NCBI GenBank assembly: GCA_964430935.1
Contig: CAYSHK010000068.1
Coordinates: 1-40,393 of the forward strand
Direction of reading: 5' to 3'
DNA: 40,393 bases
Source of the DNA: Thermopetrobacter sp964430935
GTDB lineage: Bacteria; Pseudomonadota; Alphaproteobacteria; Rhizobiales; Aestuariivirgaceae
The notes under the pieces are model-generated. The model made no database searches. It saw nothing but the letters and a program-made list of their open reading frames with translations, and was not told the origin of the DNA. The position numbers and the translations under genes are program-made. Of this stretch, positions 34,584-40,393 are shown piece by piece. The first letter of the stretch is position 1. Each line of letters opens with the position of its first letter.

Positions 34584-35177
34584 TCACTTCGTCGTCTGCG
34601 CCTTGCGCGCGGCCAGCGCGGCCGCGACGAGGATCCAGCCGTGCATGATCATCTCGATGGACACCATCAGGCCGATCAGCCAGAGGGCGGAGGCCGGCAG
34701 GGTGAACGTCACGAACAGGCCGAAGACGATGTTCACCAGGCCGAACAGGGCCAGCCACAGCCAGCTCCAGCCCTTGGAGCGGTTGCGCCATGCCGTGGCG
34801 ATGCGGATCACGCCGATGGCGATGAACAGCGCGGCGATGATGATGGTCAGGGCCACGGAGGCGGCCAGCGGATCGATGAAGATCAGCATGGACGTGACGA
34901 TGTAGACGATCCCGATGAGGGCGTTGGCGAGCCGCTGGGACCACTTGCGGTCCTCGTCGGCGATGCTCTCGGCGATCTGTATGATGCCCGCGGCGCCCAT
35001 CAGGCCGCCGAACATGTAGACGGTCGCCAACGTGGCGACGGTGGCGAAGTAGAAGGCGATCGTTCCCAGAATCAGGGTCACGACGCCCTGTGCGAGAATC
35101 CAGCCCCATTTCACGGGATGCTCGTGGGGGCTCTCCTTGCTTGCGGCGGCTTCCGCCGCGGTTGCGGTTTCCGTCAT
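34584..35177 (-). CDS. HdeD-family (DUF308) membrane protein
   Basis: 197 residues with six predicted TM helices arranged as repeated hairpins, for example WGWILAQGVVTLILGTIAFY, ANALIGIVYIVTSMLIFIDP and WLWLALFGLVNIVFGLFVTF. A short charged cytosolic N-terminus (about 24 residues) precedes TM1. E. coli HdeD contributes to acid resistance at high cell density; in alphaproteobacteria relatives are often under general stress control. GGAAAGGAAC precedes the ATG. First gene of a pair with the DUF1931 protein. Confidence 0.9.
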   Translation of the reverse strand: MTETATAAEAAASKESPHEHPVKWGWILAQGVVTLILGTIAFYFATVATLATVYMFGGLMGAAGIIQIAESIADEDRKWSQRLANALIGIVYIVTSMLIFIDPLAASVALTIIIAALFIAIGVIRIATAWRNRSKGWSWLWLALFGLVNIVFGLFVTFTLPASALWLIGLMVSIEMIMHGWILVAAALAARKAQTTK

Positions 35178-35241
35178 TGGTTCGTTCCTTTCCTTCGATG
35201 TCGTCTCCCGCGGCGACCGGGACGCAGGGGGCCGTTCACGG

Positions 35242-35270
35242 AACGCGAGAGGATGCGTCCCGAGGTTTCC
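35242..35270 (-). promoter_or_regulatory. Possible EcfG-type general-stress promoter for hdeD
   Basis: On the minus strand GGAAAC, 19 bases, CGTT, 65 bases before the hdeD start. The alphaproteobacterial EcfG consensus is GGAAC and CGTT, so the -35 has one extra A and the spacing is at or past the upper end. Weak but functionally fitting. Confidence 0.3.
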
Positions 35271-35299
35271 GCGGGTCTGGAGTCTTCAAGGCTTGATGT

Positions 35300-35329
35300 G
35301 CGTCCACCGTCCCTTCCCCCGGTGGACGC
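35300..35329. repeat. Perfect 10-bp inverted repeat upstream of hdeD
   Basis: GCGTCCACCG, 10-base pyrimidine loop, CGGTGGACGC; on the plus strand it is followed by GGCGGGTTTT. It lies in the gap between hdeD and hemH. It could be a plus-strand terminator or an operator. Confidence 0.5.
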
Positions 35330-35515
35330 GGCGGGTTTTCCCGGTGCCTGTCTGGCATGTGTTGCGCGCATGTGCGCTTTTCAAGTGAGGGAATGCAAAA
35401 AAGTGCTCCGGGATGCCCGTACTGACATCGGAATCGTGTGGAGCGCGGTCGATGCCCTCGATGCCGCCCTGGAACCGGCCGAGGGCAAGTGACGAGGCCG
35501 AATCTCCTCTTTCCG

Positions 35516-36511
35516 TCACTCCGGCATCCAGCCGCAGAGTTCCTCGCGGGCGATGCGTTCCAGCATGCGCAGGCCCGGTTCGCTGTCGTTCAGGCAGGGG
35601 GCGACGGCGAAGTTCTCGCCGCCGTTCTCGCGGAAGATCTCCGCGGCGCCGATGGCGATCTCCTCCAGCGTCTCCAGGCAGTCGGCGGAGAAGGCCGGTG
35701 TGGTGACGAACAGGTTGCGCACGCCGGAGCGGGCGAGTTCCGCGATCGTCTCCGCCGTATAGGGCTTCAGCCATTCGGCGCGTCCCAGCCGCGACTGGAA
35801 GGTGGTGAGCAGCTCCTCCCCGCCAAGCCCCAGGGCCTCGCGCAGCAGCGCGGAGGTTTCCCGGCACTGGCGTTCGTATGGATCGCCCTTCTCCACGAAG
35901 CTCTTCGGCAGGCCGTGGTAGGAGGCGATGATCTTCTCCGGACGGAACGGCAGGGCGTCGAGCTGTGACCGCAGCAGTTCCGCCAGGGCCTCCACGTGGG
36001 CGGGGTGGTCGTAGTAGGGCGGCACGAAACGCACCGTGGGCTGGTGGCGCATGCGCCTCAGCGCGTCGCCCACGGCGTCCACCACGGTGCCGGTGGTGGT
36101 GGCGGAATACTGCGGATAGAGCGGGAAGACGACGATGCGGTCGTGCCCCTCCCGCATCAGCGCCTCGATGCGCCCGGCGATGGAGGGGCGTCCATAGCGC
36201 ATGGCCCAGTCCACGCGGACCGCGTCGCCCAGCCGCTTCCCCAGGCCCTCGGCCTGCGCGCGCGTGATGGTCTTCAGCGGGGATTCGCCGCGCTCGTGGT
36301 TCCAGATCTTCTCGTATGCCTCCGCGGATTTCCTCGGCCGGAAGGGAAGGATGATCCCGTTGAGGACGAACCACCAGACGGCCCGTGGGGCCTCGACCAC
36401 GCGCGGATCGGAGAGGAATTCGCGCAGGTAGGCGCGGACGTCGGAAACCCCGGTGCTTTCCGGCGTGCCGAGGTTGACGAGCAGAAGGGCGGGTGCGCTG
36501 CGTGCGGTCAT
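35516..36511 (-). CDS. hemH: Ferrochelatase
   Basis: 331 residues; inserts ferrous iron into protoporphyrin IX, the last step of heme synthesis. Family blocks are ALLLVNLGTPES near the N-terminus, WAMRYGRPSI, VVFPLYPQYSATTTG, the metal-site His199 in IASYHGLPKSF, TTFQSRLGRAEWLKPYT and the acidic FSADCLETLEEI. The start at 36511 has AAGGAG upstream and removes a Pro/Arg-rich extension that looks non-native. It is on the same strand as fnr, 73 bases downstream. Heme supply fits the multiheme Nap cytochromes in this window. Confidence 0.96.
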   Translation of the reverse strand: MTARSAPALLLVNLGTPESTGVSDVRAYLREFLSDPRVVEAPRAVWWFVLNGIILPFRPRKSAEAYEKIWNHERGESPLKTITRAQAEGLGKRLGDAVRVDWAMRYGRPSIAGRIEALMREGHDRIVVFPLYPQYSATTTGTVVDAVGDALRRMRHQPTVRFVPPYYDHPAHVEALAELLRSQLDALPFRPEKIIASYHGLPKSFVEKGDPYERQCRETSALLREALGLGGEELLTTFQSRLGRAEWLKPYTAETIAELARSGVRNLFVTTPAFSADCLETLEEIAIGAAEIFRENGGENFAVAPCLNDSEPGLRMLERIAREELCGWMPE

Positions 36512-36584
36512 GCGGGTCTCCTTACATGGCCGCGCGTCTCCCCACAAGGGCCGGACGGCACCGGCGGGCGCGGACGCCCGCGGA

Positions 36585-37322
36585 TCAGGAGGCCGGGGCC
36601 TTCTCCGGAGCGCCGTTGGCGAGCTGGCGGAGGGTGGGCTCGTCGCGGATGACGACACGGGAGCGGCCCTTCAGGCTGATGAGGCCGCGGCGTTCCAGCT
36701 CCTTCAGGCCGCGCGACACGGTCTCCGGCTGCAGTCCCATGTAGTCGGCGATGTCGGAGCGCCGCAGGGCGAGATCCACCGTCTCGCAGATCTCCCCGCC
36801 CATCTGGCGGCGGCGGCACTCGAAGATGTAGGCGGCGAGACGCTCCGGGGCGGACTTCTTGCCAAGGTCCACCGAATGGTCGGCGGCGAAGTGGATCTGC
36901 TCGCGCATGTTATCCCATGTGACGGCCTGCACGTCGGGGTTCTCGCGCACCAGCCTGTCGTAGGTGTCCACGCTCAGGGAGCAGATGCGGGCCGGCGTGA
37001 GCGCGACCAGCGTGCCGGTGTCGCGTCCGCCCTGGCGGCGCAGGTCCACGATGTCGCCGCGCCAGTACAGGGCGGCGATGGAGCGGCGGCCGTCCTTGAG
37101 CACGTGCTGCAGGCCGATGACGCCCTCGATGATGGCGATGATCGGGTTGCGGTCGAGCAGGCGGGCGGCGACCGGCTGCTTGCGGTCCACGTTGGTGGGC
37201 ATGGAATGGGCGGAGAGTTCCACCAGCTCGCCCGGAGACATCTGGGCACAGATCAGTTTGTCGTCGATGCGCAGGGCGCAGTTCCTGCACTTGTCCGCGA
37301 TGGCCAGCGCCGCCTTGTCCAT
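36585..37322 (-). CDS. FNR-type oxygen-responsive transcription regulator (Crp/Fnr family)
   Basis: 245 residues. N-terminal cysteines Cys12, Cys15 and Cys25 (KCRNCALRIDDKLICAQ) plus Cys114 (ARICSLS) are candidate [4Fe-4S] ligands. A cyclic-nucleotide-binding-like beta-roll is at about 40-125 and a dimerisation helix at about 130-155. The HTH at about 189-215 has the recognition helix QPETVSRGLKELERRG with the FNR-type E--SR triad, which predicts TTGAT half sites. The start at 37322 is set by AGGGGAG; the longer frame runs through the promoter. A perfect FNR box lies about 80 bases upstream, suggesting autoregulation. The nap operon is a likely target. Confidence 0.92.
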   Translation of the reverse strand: MDKAALAIADKCRNCALRIDDKLICAQMSPGELVELSAHSMPTNVDRKQPVAARLLDRNPIIAIIEGVIGLQHVLKDGRRSIAALYWRGDIVDLRRQGGRDTGTLVALTPARICSLSVDTYDRLVRENPDVQAVTWDNMREQIHFAADHSVDLGKKSAPERLAAYIFECRRRQMGGEICETVDLALRRSDIADYMGLQPETVSRGLKELERRGLISLKGRSRVVIRDEPTLRQLANGAPEKAPAS

Positions 37323-37400
37323 GAGCGTACTCCCCTTGTGGATGGTCGGGCCTGTCTGATCGGTCGGACCCACAATAAATGCCAAAATGCCGCACTTCAC

Positions 37401-37416
37401 ATTGATGAAAATCAAT
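37401..37416. promoter_or_regulatory. Perfect FNR box between fnr and deoC
   Basis: ATTGAT-GAAA-ATCAAT, an exact match to TTGAT-N4-ATCAA extended by one base on each side. Minus strand: a TTTATT -10 candidate (37374-37379) has its centre 32 bases from the box centre, as in class II (-41.5) activation of fnr. Plus strand: the TTGCCA/TATGAC promoter puts the box near -60, as in class I activation of the deoC-like gene. Confidence 0.85.
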
Positions 37417-37433
37417 TTGGGATCGGGACGGGC

Positions 37434-37461
37434 TTGCCAAGGAGCGAAATTGTCGTATGAC
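37434..37461 (+). promoter_or_regulatory. Candidate promoter of the deoC-like gene
   Basis: TTGCCA, 16 bases, TATGAC. Predicted start near 37468, about 75 bases before the GTG start codon and about 60 bases downstream of the FNR box centre. Confidence 0.4.
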
Positions 37462-37542
37462 AGCCGCGTGCCGGGGCCTATATATGCATGGAAGCGCATA
37501 CGTCCGGCCGGGGCGGACGGGACTTTCAGGAGGGTTCGAAAG

Positions 37543-38298
37543 GTGGCATTCGAGGATAGGCGGAAGCTGGCGGAGAAGGTGCTCGAGGTTCTGGAGCTGA
37601 CGCATCTGGCGGACGGCTCCACGGAGCGGGACATCCTGGCCCTCTGCGAACGGGCCCGGACGCCCTACGGCGACGTGGCGGCGGTGTGCGTGCCCTCGCG
37701 TTTCGTGTCGCTGGCGCGGGACGCCCTCCGGGGTTCGCGCGTCGCGGTGGCCACCGTGGCCAACTGGCCGCGCGGCCGCTCCAAGGTGGACTACGTGGCG
37801 GCGGAGGCGGAGATCGCCTTCTTCGAGGGGGCCGACGAGGTCAACGTGGTGCTCCCCTGGCGGTCGGTGAAGTCGCGGGATCCGCGGACGCCGACCAGCA
37901 TGGTCGAGGAGTGCGCCCGCCAGCCCAACCGCAAGCAGTTCATCAAGGTGACGCTGGAGGCCGGCGAGCTGGATGCCGAGGATCTGGTGCGCGAGGCGGC
38001 GCGCAACGCCATGGACTGCGGCGCGGAGTTTCTCGAGACGGCGACCGGCAAGACGGACAACCGCGCCCGCGTGGAGCATGCGCGCATGATCCTCGAGGAG
38101 ATCCGCGACCATCGCGTGGACGGCGGGTTCAAGGCCGGCCACATGCTTTCGCTGGAGGATTGCCGCGTGCATCTGGAGCTGGCGGCGGAGGTCATGGGCG
38201 AGGACTGGATCACCGCGGACAACTTCCGCCTCGGCGGCGACACGCGGGTGCTCGACGAGGTGCTCGCGGTTCTCGAGAAGGAGCGGGCCGGCGCCTGA
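37543..38298 (+). CDS. deoC: DeoC-family protein with altered aldolase active site
   Basis: 251 residues, GTG start set by AGGAGG nine bases upstream. It aligns end to end with deoxyribose-phosphate aldolase by eye: TPYGDVAAVCVPSRF, VATVANWPRG, GADEVNVVLPWR, FIKVTLEAGELDAEDLVREA, GAEFLETATGK, GGFKAGHM and FRLGGDTRVL. Against E. coli DeoC the catalytic Asp102 is Asn101 here, and the Schiff-base Lys167 (FIKTSTGK) is Glu165 (FLETATGK, codon GAG at 38035-38037). Lys201 is kept as Lys197, but the following PAGGVR phosphate-site loop is AGHMLS. Normal 2-deoxyribose-5-phosphate cleavage is therefore doubtful, although fold and length are intact. No other deo gene is nearby. The symbol marks family, not proven activity. 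Confidence 0.85.
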   Translation: MAFEDRRKLAEKVLEVLELTHLADGSTERDILALCERARTPYGDVAAVCVPSRFVSLARDALRGSRVAVATVANWPRGRSKVDYVAAEAEIAFFEGADEVNVVLPWRSVKSRDPRTPTSMVEECARQPNRKQFIKVTLEAGELDAEDLVREAARNAMDCGAEFLETATGKTDNRARVEHARMILEEIRDHRVDGGFKAGHMLSLEDCRVHLELAAEVMGEDWITADNFRLGGDTRVLDEVLAVLEKERAGA

Positions 38299-38422
38299 AC
38301 CCGGTCCCGCCATCCCTCCCGCGCGGGGGATGTCCTCGCTTCGCCGCCTCCCCGCCGGAGGGGCCGGCGGGATCGCGCATGCGTCACGCGGCCTTCACGC
38401 GGCCTTCATGCGGCGGGGGCGC

Positions 38423-38893
38423 TCATGGGGGCGCCTTCGGTTCCGCGTCCTTCCTTCCGATCCGCTCCAGGGCCGTTTTCAGGATGTCGGCATGGTCGAA
38501 GGCCAGGGGCGCGGCCTCGTCCACGGGGATCCAGCGGGCGTCCGCGGCGTCGTCGTCGGCGCGCGGTTCCGGCGGGGGCCAGCCGAAGCGGGCGAGATGG
38601 ACGGCGGTGACGGTGTGTCCGCGCGGGTCGCGGTCGGGCCGCGAACGGACGTCGAGCAGGGGCAGTTCGGCCGGGGCGGTGATGCCGGTCTCCTCCTTCA
38701 GCTCGCGGCGGGCGCAGGTCTCCAGGTCCTCGCGGTCCACGTCGAGGAAGCCGCCGGGCAGGGCCCACATGCCGCGGAACGGTTCGTTGGCCCGGCTGAC
38801 CAGCAGCACGTGCCAGCGGCCCGCCGGATCCCGGGAGAGGGCGCAGACGTCCGCCGTGACGGCGGGGCGCGGCCAGTCGTAGCACCACGTCAT
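38423..38893 (-). CDS. Nudix hydrolase
   Basis: 156 residues. The Nudix box reads LPGGFLDVDREDLETCARRE followed by LKEETG, the slightly expanded form found in ADP-ribose pyrophosphatase/COG1051-like members. The metal-binding REL-EE core is complete. The N-terminal TADVCALSRDPAGRWHVLLV and the later HTVTAVHLARFGW strand fit the fold. The substrate is not predictable (a nucleoside diphosphate derivative is likely). The ATG overlaps the TrmH-family stop (38890-38893), so the two are coupled. Confidence 0.9.
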   Translation of the reverse strand: MTWCYDWPRPAVTADVCALSRDPAGRWHVLLVSRANEPFRGMWALPGGFLDVDREDLETCARRELKEETGITAPAELPLLDVRSRPDRDPRGHTVTAVHLARFGWPPPEPRADDDAADARWIPVDEAAPLAFDHADILKTALERIGRKDAEPKAPP

Positions 38894-39534
38894 GCCGTCT
38901 TTCCTCCGCGTCCGGTCTTCCGTCCGTCCATGCGCGCCAGCCAGTTTTCGAGCAGTTCCGCGTGCGCGGCGTCGGGGGCGGCCCGCGGGGCGGCGGAGAC
39001 GGGGCCGCGCCCCAGCCGCGTCTGCGAGAAGTATTCGTAGAGCACCAGCGAGACGGAGACGGAGAGATTGAAGCTCTCCGCCAGTCCGATCATGGGGATG
39101 AAGGTCAGGTGGTCGGCCGCGCGTTCCACCGTTTCCGAGATGCCGCGGTGTTCGTTGCCGAAGATGAAGGCGGGCCGTTCGATGGCCGCGAGGTCGAAGG
39201 AGGGCAGGGGGCGCGCCGTGGGGTCCACCTTGGTGGCGATGAGCGTGAACCCGGCGCGCCGCAGCGTCTCCATGGCCGCCTCCGAGCCGTGATGGATGTG
39301 GAAGTCGAGCCACTTGTTGGTGTAGCCGGAGGTCTTTTTGCCCTCCCGCCGGGGATTGAAGGGCTTCTCGCGCTCGAAGACGAGATGCACGTTCTGGATG
39401 CCGAAGGCGTCGCAGCTTCTGAACGCGGCCGCGGCGTTGTGCGGATCGTGTATGTCCTCCAGCACGACGGCCGCCTTCAGATCGCGCAGGTTCGCGATCC
39501 GCGTGAACTTCTCGATGCGCCTGGGCGTGGGCAT
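38890..39534 (-). CDS. TrmH-family RNA 2'-O-methyltransferase
   Basis: 214 residues. SpoU/TrmH knotted fold: motif 1 in VLEDIHDPHNAAAAFRSCDA, motif 2 in AFIFGNEHRGISE and motif 3 in FIPMIGLAESFNLSVSVSLV. The compact N-terminus (RRIEKFTRIANLRDLKAAVV) and the order of motifs resemble TrmH, which methylates G18 of tRNA, rather than the longer RlmB. The start at 39534 (GGGGAAG upstream) removes a repeat-derived extension coded by the 27-bp tandem repeat. Operon with the Nudix gene. Confidence 0.9.
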   Translation of the reverse strand: MPTPRRIEKFTRIANLRDLKAAVVLEDIHDPHNAAAAFRSCDAFGIQNVHLVFEREKPFNPRREGKKTSGYTNKWLDFHIHHGSEAAMETLRRAGFTLIATKVDPTARPLPSFDLAAIERPAFIFGNEHRGISETVERAADHLTFIPMIGLAESFNLSVSVSLVLYEYFSQTRLGRGPVSAAPRAAPDAAHAELLENWLARMDGRKTGRGGKTA

Positions 39535-39681
39535 GGTCTTCCCCGTCCGTACCGATTTCCGTCCGTGCGGTTTTACAAGGGCCGCCCCCCGATGCACAAG
39601 GCGCGGGCGCATACCCGATGCGCATGACCGGGCATCCATGATGGGGCCCATGCGATGGGGGCCATGCGATGGGATGGATGC

Positions 39682-39735
39682 GTGATGGGACATTGCGCGG
39701 GTGGATGCGTGATGGGACATTGCGCGGGTGGATGC
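39682..39735. repeat. Two tandem copies of a 27-bp unit
   Basis: The unit begins GTGATGGGACATTGCGCGGG and ends TGGATGC; copies at 39682-39708 and 39709-39735 are identical. The flanks (39600-39681) are full of related GGATG / CATGCGATGGG words, pointing to slippage. It lies upstream of the TrmH-family gene. Confidence 0.9.
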
Positions 39736-39940
39736 CGGCGGGCTCGTGCCTTCCGCCGTCATTGGCGGGCCGCATGCTCTGTTCCGTCCAGGGTCGGATG
39801 CGCCCCGGCAGGCCGGAACCGCGACCCCATGCGGTCAACTACCCGATCCCTCCGGACATGATGCTGGTCTCCACAGGTCGAAGTCTTCCGTCCCGACTTT
39901 ATTGTTCTTATGTCTTCGTGCAAAATTTACTAAATATATG

Positions 39941-40002
39941 AATATTGTTCAATATTGAATTTGTTATTCAATAATATGTCTCTATTCAAGATCTAATCTT
40001 GA
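39941..40002. repeat. Cluster of three short perfect inverted repeats
   Basis: AATATTG-tt-CAATATT (39941-39956), ATTGAAT-ttgtt-ATTCAAT (39954-39972) and TCAAGAT-cta-ATCTTGA (39986-40002). More short ones follow: AGAAAG-tggcg-CTTTCT (40027-40043), CCGGA-N9-TCCGG (40061-40079) and ATTGAC-gaa-GTCAAT (40125-40139). They could be operators, hairpins or a recombination site. Confidence 0.6.
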
Positions 40003-40238
40003 GCCTAATATATATATAAACCTAGGAGAAAGTGGCGCTTTCTATGCTAGTAATGTTATGCCGGATAGTGCTTGTCCGGAAAGTGCGCACGCAGAATCAG
40101 GCTGATGTGTGATGATTCTAACATATTGACGAAGTCAATTTGTCTGCAGTAATGCTGAAAACGAGTGATTTAGCTAGGGGGGGCGTTATCGGTCTCAAGA
40201 TTCCGTCTATGGGCTCTTTAGTTTGGATGAGGGTGGAT

Positions 40239-40393
40239 ATGTCTAAAAATAAAGGTATGTATTTTTTGACGTTGGCAATGTTTTTTCTTGGTCAGGTTAT
40301 GTTATATGTATTAAATGCTGGAATGTTTATCCAATCTATATTTTTTATTATGTTTGTGGGGGTTGTATTTTTTCATGAAAGTTACGGCGTGTT
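40239..40393 (+). CDS. N-terminus of a membrane protein (runs off the window)
   Basis: The frame is open to the last base, 51 codons from ATG 40239. GAGGGTGG precedes this ATG at close range; in-frame ATGs at 40152, 40209 and 40227 are alternatives. The short basic start MSKNKG is followed by two hydrophobic stretches, YFLTLAMFFLGQVMLYVL and FIQSIFFIMFVGVVFF, separated by NAGM: a two-helix hairpin. AT-rich codons differ from all other genes here. No family recognised. Confidence 0.55.
   Translation, partial: MSKNKGMYFLTLAMFFLGQVMLYVLNAGMFIQSIFFIMFVGVVFFHESYGV

Larger units (their letters stand above)
35178..35515. other. hdeD-hemH intergenic region with a possible mini-ORF
   Basis: Holds the EcfG-like promoter and the 10-bp inverted repeat. 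A 40-codon plus-strand frame at 35370-35492 (start MCAFQVRECKK, end LDAALEPAEGK) has host-like codon use in its second half but no ribosome site. I leave it uncalled. Confidence 0.4.
39890..40393. other. AT-rich segment, probable edge of acquired DNA
   Basis: Composition drops from about two thirds G+C to about 22% on line 39961-40020 and 25% on line 40321-40380 (counted). It has no host-like codon use. It holds a palindrome cluster, a (TA)n run near 40009 and one start of a membrane-protein gene that runs off the window. About 350 bases (39890-40238) show no gene. Confidence 0.75.

Noticed and set aside
35370..35492. 40-codon plus-strand frame near the end of hemH
   Set aside because: The second half has host-like codons, but there is no ribosome site, no alternative start with support and no recognisable domain.
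39669..39941. 90-codon plus-strand frame containing the tandem repeat
   Set aside because: It encodes duplicated GWMRDGTLR from the repeat, then low-quality sequence crossing the composition break. It has no ribosome site.

Overview
The window is GC-rich (about two thirds G+C by eye) until roughly position 39890, then turns abruptly AT-rich. Gene content and order point to an alphaproteobacterium of the Rhodospirillales type. The evidence is an alphaproteobacterial EnvZ/OmpR pair, carA divergent from yqeY followed by dnaG-rpoD, an FNR with a long Cys spacing, and a periplasmic nitrate reductase operon in the napFDAGHBC order. This is inferred from family resemblance; no database search was run.

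Layout. 1-2091: end of an OmpR-type response regulator and its histidine kinase. 2126-2941: an MltB-like lytic transglycosylase (minus). 3190-5555: rplY-pth-ychF translation block. 5717-6313: L,D-transpeptidase. 6314-7161: a sparse stretch with one small secreted-peptide gene (minus) between two copies of a three-half-site motif. 7162-8334: carA (minus), divergent from yqeY, two overlapping small coiled-coil genes, dnaG and rpoD (8467-13703). 13804-18592: a translationally coupled padR-adaptor-RND efflux operon (minus) with an operator-like palindrome over its promoter. 18761-18837: a CAT-anticodon tRNA. 18946-19677: a SIMPL-domain periplasmic protein. 20121-26723: napFDAGHBC. 27171-33699: metabolic genes (TPP enzyme, DUF1045 2H phosphoesterase, gamma-glutamyltransferase-like protein, HAD hydrolase, class I amidotransferase) with one lower-GC DUF3800 gene. 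34121-35177: HdeD-like membrane protein plus a DUF1931 histone-fold protein. 35516-37322: hemH and fnr. 37543-38298: a DeoC-family protein. 38423-39534: TrmH-family methyltransferase and Nudix hydrolase. 39890-40393: AT-rich segment with clustered palindromes and the start of a membrane-protein gene.

How the genes fit together. The clearest regulatory module is anaerobic. An FNR-type regulator with four candidate cluster cysteines is encoded about 10 kb from the nap operon. A perfect FNR box lies between fnr and the divergent deoC-like gene, placed about right for class II control of fnr and class I control of deoC. A weaker FNR/FixK-like box precedes nap. Nap would move quinol electrons through NapC/NapGH to NapB and NapA in the periplasm.

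Most unusual points: (i) the DeoC-family protein has lost two of the three classical aldolase residues, including the Schiff-base lysine; (ii) a predicted bacterial histone-fold protein is coupled to an HdeD-type stress membrane protein; (iii) a Cys-containing secreted mini-protein lies between duplicated operator-like elements; (iv) a composition break at the 3' end suggests the edge of acquired DNA; (v) two overlapping coiled-coil mini-genes sit inside the yqeY-dnaG-rpoD neighbourhood.
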